64,000 bases of DNA from positions 2,063,683 to 2,127,682 of the forward strand of contig NZ_LR733413.1 of the NCBI RefSeq assembly GCF_902506345.1. Reading direction: 5' to 3'. The notes beneath the pieces are model-generated. The model did no database searches, was not told the origin of the DNA, and was given only the letters and a program-made list of their open reading frames with translations. A program made the position numbers and the translations under genes. This DNA is from Flavobacterium sp. 9R (GTDB lineage Bacteria > Bacteroidota > Bacteroidia > Flavobacteriales > Flavobacteriaceae). This document shows positions 36,129 through 43,657 of the stretch, in pieces; positions within the stretch are counted from its first letter, which is position 1, and each line of letters starts with the position of its first letter.

Positions 36129-36707
36129 ATGTTAGAATTCAACTTAAGAGAGGTAGCAACTGTAGGAATGGTACTATTTGCGGTTATTGATATTGTGGGT
36201 TCGATTCCAATTATCATTAATCTTAGAGCCAAACACGGACATATTGAGTCTGAAAAAGCTTCGCTTGTTGCTGGCTTAATAATGATTGTTTTTCTTTTTA
36301 TTGGTAAAGAATTTTTGAGCCTAATTGGAATAGATGTTCACTCATTTGCTGTTGCGGGTTCATTTGTATTATTCTTTTTGGCATTAGAAATGATTCTTGG
36401 CATACATCTTTATAGAGATGAAGAAGCAAATTCTGCTTCTATTGTCCCGATTGCTTTTCCTTTAATTGCTGGTGCGGGAACGATGACGACACTGTTATCT
36501 CTTCGTTCTCAATTTCATACTATCAACATTTTGATTGGAATTATTTTAAACATTATTTTGGTTTATATTGTTTTGAAATCTTCAGGTAAAATCGAAAAAA
36601 TGTTGGGAAAAAACGGACTTGGCGTAGTGCGAAAAACTTTTGGAGTAGTGCTTTTAGCTATTGCTGTTAAATTATTTGCTGCTAATGTTAAAGGTTTGTT
36701 TGCCTAA
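36129..36707 (+). CDS. MarC family integral membrane protein
   Basis: 192 residues, six transmembrane segments. Family motifs seen: LFAVIDIVGSIPIIINL near the N-terminus and PIAFPLIAGAGTMTTLLSL in the middle. MarC-type (UPF0056) proteins were once linked to multiple antibiotic resistance, but that link was not upheld; the role is unknown. A TAnnTTTG box (TACCTTTG) lies at 36107-36114, 15 bp before the ATG, without a clear TTG at the right distance. Confidence 0.9.
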   Translation: MLEFNLREVATVGMVLFAVIDIVGSIPIIINLRAKHGHIESEKASLVAGLIMIVFLFIGKEFLSLIGIDVHSFAVAGSFVLFFLALEMILGIHLYRDEEANSASIVPIAFPLIAGAGTMTTLLSLRSQFHTINILIGIILNIILVYIVLKSSGKIEKMLGKNGLGVVRKTFGVVLLAIAVKLFAANVKGLFA

Positions 36708-36793
36708 AGTAAAATTTTATAAATTTACCCCCTTGAATAGTTTTAATGCCTTTTGATTGTATCTAAAGTTATAAGGTATTAAAAAATTAATTG

Positions 36794-37006
36794 ATGAATA
36801 CCATGAAAATCTTTACTACTGTTTTAATTTTCTTAGCTGCTGCTTTAATTGTTTTTAATATTACTTTATTGGATTTTTCAGAGCCCTTCAAAGGCAACAG
36901 TGGTGTTGCACTTATTGGAGTTGGAGCCTCATTTTGTGCAATTTTAATCCTTCTTATTTTTAGAATATCTAAAAAAATTGAAGAAAAAATGAACGACAAC
37001 ATTTAG
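36794..37006 (+). CDS. Small two-TM membrane protein
   Basis: 70 residues. Two hydrophobic segments (residues 4-24, IFTTVLIFLAAALIVFNITL; and 37-58, VALIGVGASFCAILILLIF) separated by a short loop, then a charged tail ISKKIEEKMNDNI. A topology of two membrane helices with both ends inside is likely. No family recognised. Its stop directly abuts the next start (TAG then ATG at 37007), so it is translationally coupled to the flavoprotein gene. The ATG at 36803 is an alternative start. Confidence 0.7.
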   Translation: MNTMKIFTTVLIFLAAALIVFNITLLDFSEPFKGNSGVALIGVGASFCAILILLIFRISKKIEEKMNDNI

Positions 37007-37612
37007 ATGTTTGATGTTCTAATTATTGGAGGTGGTGTTTCTGGAATGTCTTGTGCTTTAGTATTGGGTTCAGCTCAAAATAAACCTTTTGTGTCAACTA
37101 AGAAAATTGGCATTTTCACTCATCAAAAATCCTCTTCTTTACAAGAAGCCTTATTTAATAATGCTTATGGAATTCCACCTGGAACTTTAGGCAGTGAATT
37201 ATTAAAGCAAAGTAACTTACATTTAGTAACTGTTTATCCGCACATTACTCAGATTCCTGAAGAAAAAGTATTGAAAATTGAGGGCGACTACCCTGAATTT
37301 AAAGTAATCACTAATAAAAATTCTTATACAACCCGAAACCTTATTGTTGGTATTGGGTCCTCAAACACGTTTGCTATTGAAGGTTTGATGCACTATGTCG
37401 AGCCTCATAAAAAAGCATTGCCCGAAAAGCAACGCATACAATTGCGAAACACAGACCACAAAGTAGCGGAAGGGATTTATGTTATAGGTACACTAGCGGG
37501 TTGGAGAAGTCAATTGGCAATCGCTGCAGGAAGTGGTGCAGCAGTAGCAACTGATATTTTGACTTTGTGGAATGATAATATACCAACACACGCACACGAT
37601 AGCATTCGTTAG
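37007..37612 (+). CDS. Small FAD-dependent oxidoreductase (thioredoxin reductase-like, no NAD domain)
   Basis: 201 residues. The N-terminus VLIIGGGVSGMSCALVLG is the FAD-binding GxGxxG fold, and the C-terminus EGIYVIGTLAGWRSQLAIAA continues with GSGAAVATDIL, the second FAD-binding motif of thioredoxin reductase-like proteins. The middle, about 80 residues, is too short to hold the NADPH-binding domain and its CxxC, both of which are absent. So it may bind FAD without being a normal disulfide reductase. Coupled to the small membrane protein in front of it. Terminator at 37663-37693. Confidence 0.78.
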   Translation: MFDVLIIGGGVSGMSCALVLGSAQNKPFVSTKKIGIFTHQKSSSLQEALFNNAYGIPPGTLGSELLKQSNLHLVTVYPHITQIPEEKVLKIEGDYPEFKVITNKNSYTTRNLIVGIGSSNTFAIEGLMHYVEPHKKALPEKQRIQLRNTDHKVAEGIYVIGTLAGWRSQLAIAAGSGAAVATDILTLWNDNIPTHAHDSIR

Positions 37613-37660
37613 TTGTACATCCTAAATGATAGATTGTCTCTTGGTTTAAAGAATACATAT

Positions 37661-37695
37661 AAAAAAAGCATTCGTTTATGGCGAATGCTTTTTAG
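37661..37695. terminator. Bidirectional terminator
   Basis: 12-bp stem AAAAAGCATTCG/CGAATGCTTTTT (37663-37674 with 37682-37693), A/T runs both sides; between the flavoprotein gene and the HMA lipoprotein gene. Confidence 0.85.
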
Positions 37696-37712
37696 TTTAA
37701 GAATTTTTCTAC

Positions 37713-38087
37713 CTATGACTTAGTATTTACCACTTTATAGGTTTTCCCATCGGCAACGCCTTCAATTACTTGAGTTAGGGACGTTGGGTTTTGAACCGTT
37801 TTGTCAAAAGATACAGTAGCTAACTTTTTGTCAAAATCAACAGTAGCTTTTTCTACCCCTTCAGATTCTGCTAATTTTTTCTCGATAGTTTTTGTGCATC
37901 CAACAGCACAAGTCATTCCTGTGATTTCGAAACTTGCGGTTTGTACATTTGCTGCTGCAATTGGTTTTTTTACTACTTCAGTTTTTGTTTCTTTTGTTGC
38001 TACTTCAGTAGATTTTTCCTCGTGTTTACAGCTTACCACTGCTAGGCCGATAATGGCTATAGCTGTTATTGTTTTTGTAATATTCAT
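37713..38087 (-). CDS. Lipoprotein with heavy-metal-associated (HMA) domain
   Basis: 124 residues from the ATG at 38087; the frame extends to 38120 but this ATG starts the lipoprotein signal MNITKTITAIAIIGLAVVSC (lipobox AVVSC). A linker rich in Lys, Glu and Thr follows, then an HMA domain with the copper-type motif GMTCAVGC (C-x3-C) and the expected beta-alpha pattern (KTIEKKLAESEGVEKATVDF, KKLATVSFDKT). Presumably a periplasmic copper or zinc binding lipoprotein. The extra residue in the CxxC-like spacing (C-x3-C) is unusual. Convergent with the flavoprotein gene. Confidence 0.85.
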   Translation of the reverse strand: MNITKTITAIAIIGLAVVSCKHEEKSTEVATKETKTEVVKKPIAAANVQTASFEITGMTCAVGCTKTIEKKLAESEGVEKATVDFDKKLATVSFDKTVQNPTSLTQVIEGVADGKTYKVVNTKS

Positions 38088-38184
38088 AGTTATGTTATTT
38101 GCAATTGTTGATTGAGGCAAAATTAATTAAAAAAGCATCTAAATATTCCCAAAATAATTACAATTTTGAACCAAAATAAAATAG

Positions 38185-39051
38185 ATGATATCAAAACAAA
38201 TCAAATGGGGCTATTTGCTGCTTTTATCTCTTATATGGGGGAGTTCTTTCATATTAATCAAAAAAGGATTGGTAGGCTTAACGGCTTTTCAGTTGGGGTC
38301 GTTGCGTATTATTTTTGCTGCACTTTTTTTGTTGGTGATTGGTTTTAGAAGTTTAGTGAAAATTCCGCATCATCAATGGAAATACATTGCTTTGACTTCT
38401 TTGTTTGGAACGTTTATTCCTGCGTATTTGTTTGCTATTGCGCAAACGCAAATAGATAGTTCCATAAGTTCTATTCTCAATTCCTTAACGCCTTTGAATA
38501 CTTTGTTGATTGGAGCACTTTTCTTCAGTTTGGATTTTAGACGCAATCAAATTTTTGGAGTATTGATTGGTTTAGTGGGTAGCGCTTTGTTGATTTGGAA
38601 TGGCGCGGTACATCATCCCAATCAAAATTATTATTATGCTTTTTTGGTTTTGATTGCTTCGATTTGCTATGCTACAAATGTCAATTTGATAAAAAAGTAT
38701 TTATCGGATTTGCCTCCGTTGAGTATTACAACGGGTAATTTTTTGGTTTTGCTTTTTCCAGCTTTAGCGGTGTTATACAGTACTGATTTTTTCGCTATTA
38801 CTTATGGGGCGGAAGTTCAAGAATCGGTGTTGTATATTTTGATTTTGGGAGTGTTGGGGACGGGTATTGCCAATATCATTTTCTTTAAACTCATTCAGAT
38901 TTCGTCGCCTGTTTTTGCGACTTCGGTTACGTATTTGATTCCAGTGGTAGCTTTCTTTTGGGGAATGTTAGACCAAGAGTTATTAACGCCTGTGCAGCTT
39001 TTTGGAGCTTTTATTGTTTTGGTTGGGGTATATTTATCGGCCAGAAAATAA
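38185..39051 (+). CDS. EamA family (DMT) transporter
   Basis: 288 residues with ten hydrophobic segments. Two EamA repeats are seen: SLIWGSSFILIKKGLVGLTA (the W-G-S-S-F motif) in the first half and a C-terminal half with GVLGTGIANIIFFKLIQISS and LIPVVAFFWGMLDQELLTPV. DMT-superfamily metabolite or drug exporter; substrate unknown. Short start region; a family B repeat follows its stop by 19 bp. Confidence 0.9.
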   Translation: MISKQIKWGYLLLLSLIWGSSFILIKKGLVGLTAFQLGSLRIIFAALFLLVIGFRSLVKIPHHQWKYIALTSLFGTFIPAYLFAIAQTQIDSSISSILNSLTPLNTLLIGALFFSLDFRRNQIFGVLIGLVGSALLIWNGAVHHPNQNYYYAFLVLIASICYATNVNLIKKYLSDLPPLSITTGNFLVLLFPALAVLYSTDFFAITYGAEVQESVLYILILGVLGTGIANIIFFKLIQISSPVFATSVTYLIPVVAFFWGMLDQELLTPVQLFGAFIVLVGVYLSARK

Positions 39052-39069
39052 GTGTTTTGTAACGGGTTT

Positions 39070-39186
39070 GCGTGAGGGATAGAAGCTAGTTACCAAAGTA
39101 ACGCGTATAGCCCGACCGCAGTTGCCAAAAGAGGCGTATAGCGCGCTAGTCATATGCCTCTTTTGGTAAATGGGGTCACGCCCAAA
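39070..39186 (+). repeat. Structured intergenic repeat family B, copy 1
   Basis: Begins GCGTGAGGGATAGAAGCTAG with a small hairpin (GTTAC-CAAA-GTAAC), then CGCGTATAGCCCGA, a variable long hairpin (CCAAAAGAGGC paired with GCCTCTTTTGG) and ends TCACGCCC. Ends pair as GCGTGA/TCACGC. Starts 19 bp after the EamA stop. Second copy at 62117. Confidence 0.8.
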
Positions 39187-39197
39187 ATAGTATAAAC

Positions 39198-39232
39198 GAA
39201 AAAAGACTGCCGATGAGAGCAGTCTTTTTGTT
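39198..39232. terminator. Bidirectional terminator
   Basis: 11-bp stem AAAAAGACTGC/GCAGTCTTTTT (39200-39210 with 39219-39229); between the family B repeat and the M16 gene that ends at 39249. Confidence 0.85.
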
Positions 39233-39248
39233 TTAATTTAAGTTGTGA

Positions 39249-41297
39249 TTATTGAAAATCGGCATCGGTTACGCCTTCGTTGATTTTTACATCAGACATT
39301 TTAATGTCTAATTCAAAACCTACATTTTGGATGATGTTGAAAGGAACTTTTACGCCTTTTACTTCTCTATAATCGCCATAATTGGTGGTTTGCGTCATAC
39401 TTTGACCTCCTTGTTCTAAAACTTTAGATTCGGCTACTTTTAGACCTGTTGTGGTGTCATAGAAATAAGTTGTTTTGCCGTCTTTGATTCCGTAAGCATC
39501 TTTACCATTGATGGTTTCGATACCTGAAAGAGTAATGTCTGCTTTTTTTAGTAAAGTTACTTCTTCAAATGTTGTTGCGCTAGCTTTCATAGCGTCTAAG
39601 TCTTTGCCAGTGAAATCTCTGCGTTGTCCTTGTTGAATGGCATAGGCTCCTTTTTCGTTTACTACTTGTTTCATCAAGCTCATAGCTCCCATCGCCAATT
39701 CTACCATCATCTTTCCTTTGCTGTCAATTTTTGAAGTAAAGCTTAATGGAGAAGGTGCTTGTGGAATGGTTGTAGAACCAGTCATAGCGATGGTTTTTAC
39801 ATTGGCCACAGCTTTGTCTCCACCAATAGCTTTGATGTAGTTTTCTAAAACACTTTTGGCGGTAACTCCAGCTGGAATTTCTTTTTTGGTTACTGGTTTT
39901 TCTACTGGATTGCCATATTTGTCAAAAAAGAACAATGGCAATTTTAGTTTTTCTAAACCAGGTGTTATCTCACTTGCTTTACCAACGATTACGATTCTGG
40001 TGTTGTCTAATAAGAAGTATTTATTAGCTACGCGTTGAATATCATCAGGTGTTACAGCATTGATGGTTTGAATGTATTTTTCGTAAAAATCGGCAGGCAA
40101 TTGTTCTGTCTCGATATTTAAAGCGTAGCGTGCCACGGCTTGTGGTTTTTGAACTTGCATTACAAAACGACCAATGTATCCTGCTTTTACGTTTTTCAAG
40201 ACTTCGGCATCCACTTTCTCGGTTCTGATTTTTTTGATTTCTTTGATGAATTCAACCACAGCACTATCAGTAACGGCATTTCGAACAGCAGAATTAGCTA
40301 CAAATTTGGTTACATATTTTCCGCTACCAATTTCAGAACGTGCGCCGTAAGTCCAAGCGTGTTTTTCTCTCAAATTCATATTCAAATACGAATTGAAATC
40401 ACCACCCAAAATTTGATTAGCAATCACTGCTGGGAAAAAATCTGGGTCATTCATTTTTAGATTCAAGGTGTTGACCAACGAAATTTCGGATTGTACAGCA
40501 TTTGGTACATCTACTATGTTGATTTGTAATTGACCTACGTTTGGATTAGCGGTATAGTTTTCTTTGGTAATGGTTTTTTTCTCCCAAGCACCAAATAGTT
40601 TTTCAACAGCAGCTTTGGTTTCTTTGAATTTTACGTCTCCAATGATTACCAAATAAGCGTTTTCTGGTACAAAACGAGTAGCGTAGTTGCTTTGAACATC
40701 AGCAAGTGTTACGTTTTTTAAAGTCTCTTCAGAAACGTATTCACCAGAAGGATGATTTTTGCCAAAAGCAAGTACATCAACAACTCGGCTAGAAATTGCG
40801 GCTACACTTTTCTCATTGGCTTTTAATCCTTCAATCATTTTCGCTTTGTCTTTGTCGAATTCTTCTTGTGTGAAAAGCGGAAACAAAGAACCTTCGGCTA
40901 ACAATTCTAAAACACGTCCAGAATATTTAGATAGTGCACTTGCGGAAGCGCCTTGAGAAGAGAAGTTGATATTAGCTCCTAAGAAATCAATTTCTTCATT
41001 GAATACATCTTTTGGAGTTTTTTGACTTCCGTTACCTACTAGGCTACTAGTTAAATCATCTACTCCTTTTTTATTTCCTTCGGCAAAAGGAGGGTTGTCT
41101 AAAGTTAGATTAAAAGAAACGCGAGGAAGTTTGTGGTTTTCTACGACCATCACTTTTAGTCCATTTTTTAGGACAAAGCTTTGTGGCTTCTTGATTTGAA
41201 CCATCGGAGAAGCTCCTGGTTTGGGTTGTGGTCTGTTTTGCGCTTGCATAATTCCTGTTACTAAGAATAGGGTTAAGAGGATGCTTATATTTTTCAT
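39249..41297 (-). CDS. M16-like peptidase subunit lacking the zinc motif, with C-terminal LolA-like domain
   Basis: 682 residues from the ATG at 41297 (signal MKNISILLTLFLVTGIMQAQ). The M16 fold covers residues 30-480. At the place where the active partner has HFFEH, this one has DLTSS, so it lacks the zinc site. It keeps the processing-peptidase pattern (NGLKVMVVENHKLPRVSFNL, and a mid-domain GQLQINIVDVPNAVQ). From about residue 495 a beta-rich domain follows (ENYIKAIGGDKAVANVKTIA, VEKDAYGI-like strands) resembling outer-membrane lipoprotein-sorting (LolA-like) proteins. Likely the non-catalytic half of a periplasmic M16B heterodimer with the gene just upstream (15 bp). Confidence 0.88.
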   Translation of the reverse strand: MKNISILLTLFLVTGIMQAQNRPQPKPGASPMVQIKKPQSFVLKNGLKVMVVENHKLPRVSFNLTLDNPPFAEGNKKGVDDLTSSLVGNGSQKTPKDVFNEEIDFLGANINFSSQGASASALSKYSGRVLELLAEGSLFPLFTQEEFDKDKAKMIEGLKANEKSVAAISSRVVDVLAFGKNHPSGEYVSEETLKNVTLADVQSNYATRFVPENAYLVIIGDVKFKETKAAVEKLFGAWEKKTITKENYTANPNVGQLQINIVDVPNAVQSEISLVNTLNLKMNDPDFFPAVIANQILGGDFNSYLNMNLREKHAWTYGARSEIGSGKYVTKFVANSAVRNAVTDSAVVEFIKEIKKIRTEKVDAEVLKNVKAGYIGRFVMQVQKPQAVARYALNIETEQLPADFYEKYIQTINAVTPDDIQRVANKYFLLDNTRIVIVGKASEITPGLEKLKLPLFFFDKYGNPVEKPVTKKEIPAGVTAKSVLENYIKAIGGDKAVANVKTIAMTGSTTIPQAPSPLSFTSKIDSKGKMMVELAMGAMSLMKQVVNEKGAYAIQQGQRRDFTGKDLDAMKASATTFEEVTLLKKADITLSGIETINGKDAYGIKDGKTTYFYDTTTGLKVAESKVLEQGGQSMTQTTNYGDYREVKGVKVPFNIIQNVGFELDIKMSDVKINEGVTDADFQ

Positions 41298-41312
41298 AAT
41301 GTTCATATCTTG

Positions 41313-42635
41313 TTATTTTGCCTTTTCTGCTGCTGGTACGTAATCTAAAACTAATCGTTGATTTGGGTTTAAATACTTTTTGGCAACGTCTCTAATTTCT
41401 TCTCTTGTGATAGAGTGAATCATTTCTATTTCTGTATTGATTAGGTTGATATCACCATACAATAAATAATAGCTAGCCAAATTTTCAGCAATTCCCTCAA
41501 TAGAAGCATTAGAGCTCACAAAATTGTTGTCGAACTTGTTTTGCAGTTTTTGATAATCTTTCTCAGAAATTAATTCGGTTTGCAATTTTGTTATTTCTTC
41601 ATCAATTTCTTTTAAGATATCTGTTGGGGAATTTTGTCCCATTGGTAAACCATACAAAATATACATTCCGTAATCTTCTTGACTGTTGCTAAAAGCACCT
41701 ACTTGTAGTGCAATTTTTTTGTCGTCTACAATTTTCTTGTACAATTTAGAGCTTTTACCATCGCTTAAATAAGAAGAAATAAGGTCTAAAACGCGTGCAT
41801 CTCTAGTTTTCATTGAAGGCGTTCTGTAAGCCGCAACAATAGCTGGAATTTGAATGTTGTTGTCTTCAAATCTAGCTTTTATAGTTTCGGTTATAGGTTC
41901 TTCGATGAATTGTTCTCTTTTAATTGGAGCTCCTTTAGGAATTGTTCCAAAATACTGTGCAATCCATTTTTTGGCTTGGTCTTTTTTGAAATCGCCAGCT
42001 ACTACCAAAACAGCATTGTTTGGGATATAGAATTTTTTGTTGAACGCTTGAAATTCTTCTAAAGTGGCAGCGTCTAAATGTTCCATAGAACCGATTGTTG
42101 CCCAACGGTAAGGGTGTTTTTTGAACAGGTTTTCTTTTACTACCGCTTGAAATCTACCATAAGGTTGGTTGTCCATTCGGGTTCTTTTTTCCTCTTTTAC
42201 TACCTCGTTTTGTGTATCTACACCAATTTTGTTGATTACTGGATGCAATAATCTTTCGGATTCCATCCAAAGGGCTAATTCTAAATTGTTTGATGGAAAA
42301 ACTTCATAATAATAGGTTCTATCGTCTGAAGTATTAGCGTTGTTTACACCTCCGTTGGCAGTTACAATCTTGAACCATTCTCCACGTTTGATGTTTTCGG
42401 TTCCTTCAAATAACAAATGCTCAAAAAAGTGAGCAAAACCAGTACGGTCTGGTCTTTCATCTTTAGAACCTACGTGGTACATTACTGAAGTGATTGCTAC
42501 AGGAGCAGACGGGTCTTGGTGTAAAATGACATGCATTCCATTGTCTAAGTCGTACTCTTCAAACGCTACTTTTTGAGCCGAGGCAACGCCTCCAAGCATC
42601 AATACGCTACTCAAAGCCATTATTGTTTTTTTCAT
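41313..42635 (-). CDS. M16 family zinc metallopeptidase (active subunit)
   Basis: 440 residues. Signal peptide MKKTIMALSSVLMLGGVASA. The inverted zinc motif HFFEHLLFEG (H-x-x-E-H) is at about residues 65-69 and a downstream Glu-containing region (ERLLHPVINKIGVDTQNEVV) supplies the third ligand, with KEEKRTRMDNQPYG as in processing peptidases. It should degrade or process peptides in the periplasm together with the inactive-type subunit encoded next. Divergent from rplU; 249 bp between them hold the rplU promoter. Confidence 0.93.
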   Translation of the reverse strand: MKKTIMALSSVLMLGGVASAQKVAFEEYDLDNGMHVILHQDPSAPVAITSVMYHVGSKDERPDRTGFAHFFEHLLFEGTENIKRGEWFKIVTANGGVNNANTSDDRTYYYEVFPSNNLELALWMESERLLHPVINKIGVDTQNEVVKEEKRTRMDNQPYGRFQAVVKENLFKKHPYRWATIGSMEHLDAATLEEFQAFNKKFYIPNNAVLVVAGDFKKDQAKKWIAQYFGTIPKGAPIKREQFIEEPITETIKARFEDNNIQIPAIVAAYRTPSMKTRDARVLDLISSYLSDGKSSKLYKKIVDDKKIALQVGAFSNSQEDYGMYILYGLPMGQNSPTDILKEIDEEITKLQTELISEKDYQKLQNKFDNNFVSSNASIEGIAENLASYYLLYGDINLINTEIEMIHSITREEIRDVAKKYLNPNQRLVLDYVPAAEKAK

Positions 42636-42824
42636 AAAGATTATTAAAATTTTGTTGTTGCATTAGTTTAGGTTTCATAAAATATGTTACATCAAATGTA
42701 CTTTATTTTAGGAGTTCTTGTAAATAGAATCTTGTTTTTGCATGATTTTAACATTAGTTCAAACAGTGTAAATGACCTAAAAATCAGAGGGTAATAGGGA
42801 TTGAAATATTTTTTGGACATTAGA

Positions 42825-42854
42825 TTGCAGGATTAATTTTTAGTTGTATATTTG
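42825..42854 (+). promoter_or_regulatory. Bacteroidota-type promoter for rplU-rpmA
   Basis: TTG at 42825-42827 and TATATTTG (TAnnTTTG) at 42847-42854 with a 19-nt spacer, then GCAACC; the transcript should start near 42860, about 25 nt before the rplU ATG. Confidence 0.78.
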
Positions 42855-42884
42855 CAACCTTAAAAATCAATAAATCAATTTGGT

Positions 42885-43313
42885 ATGTATGCAATCGTAG
42901 AGATAGCAGGGCAACAATTTAAAGTAAGCAAAGACTTAAAGGTTTATGTTCACCGTTTGGCTAATGAAGAAGGTTCAAAAGTTTCTTTTGACAAAGTTCT
43001 TTTATTAGACGATAATGGAAATGTAACTTTAGGCGCCCCAGCTATAGAAGGTGCTTCAGTAGAAGCTAAAGTGTTACAACACTTAAAAGGAGATAAAGTT
43101 ATCGTTTTCAAAAAGAAAAGAAGAAAAGGATACAAAAAAAGAAATGGTCACAGACAATATCTTACTCAAATTGTAATTGAAGGTATTACTGCATCTGGAA
43201 CAGCTAAAAAAGCAGCTCCAAAAAAAGCAGCTGTTGAAGCTACAACTGAAGAAGCGCCAGCTCCTAAAGTAAAAAAAGCTCCAAAAGCTAAAAAAGAAGA
43301 TACAAAAGAATAA
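42885..43313 (+). CDS. rplU: 50S ribosomal protein L21 with basic C-terminal tail
   Basis: 142 residues. The L21 core covers the first 103 residues (MYAIVEIAGQQFKVSKDLKV, VFKKKRRKGYKKRNGHRQYL, TQIVIEGITA). About 40 further residues are Lys/Ala/Glu-rich (KKAAPKKAAVEATTEEAPAP and on), a tail that L21 of many bacteria lacks and that is common in Flavobacteriia. Binds 23S rRNA in the large subunit. First gene of the rplU-rpmA operon. Confidence 0.96.
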   Translation: MYAIVEIAGQQFKVSKDLKVYVHRLANEEGSKVSFDKVLLLDDNGNVTLGAPAIEGASVEAKVLQHLKGDKVIVFKKKRRKGYKKRNGHRQYLTQIVIEGITASGTAKKAAPKKAAVEATTEEAPAPKVKKAPKAKKEDTKE

Positions 43314-43337
43314 TAACAATATTAAAACCAATACGTC

Positions 43338-43598
43338 ATGGCTCACAAGAAAGGTGTCGGTAGTTCTAAGAATGGTAGAGAATCAGAATCAAAACGTTTA
43401 GGCGTTAAGATTTTTGGTGGTCAAGCTGCTATTGCTGGGAACATCATCGTAAGACAAAGAGGTTCTAAACACAATCCAGGTGCTAATGTTTACATTAGTA
43501 AAGATCATACTTTACACGCTAAAGTTGATGGAGTTGTGAAGTTCCAAAAGAAAAAAGATAATAAATCATACGTTTCTGTACTTCCATTTGAAGCATAA
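43338..43598 (+). CDS. rpmA: 50S ribosomal protein L27
   Basis: 86 residues. N-terminus [20 protein letters not shown], the tail that reaches the peptidyl transferase centre, starting without a cleavable extension. The body has [20 protein letters not shown] and [20 protein letters not shown]. Located 24 bp after rplU, as in most bacteria. A long terminator follows. Confidence 0.97.
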   Translation: MAHKKGVGSSKNGRESESKRLGVKIFGGQAAIAGNIIVRQRGSKHNPGANVYISKDHTLHAKVDGVVKFQKKKDNKSYVSVLPFEA

Positions 43599-43620
43599 GA
43601 AATAGGATTATAATTATTAC

Positions 43621-43655
43621 AAAGCCTGTCAATCAAGAATTGACAGGCTTTTCTT
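43621..43655 (+). terminator. Rho-independent terminator after rpmA
   Basis: 13-bp stem (43621-43633 with 43639-43651) with a CAAGA loop and a T-rich tail. Confidence 0.85.
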
Positions 43656-43657
43656 TT

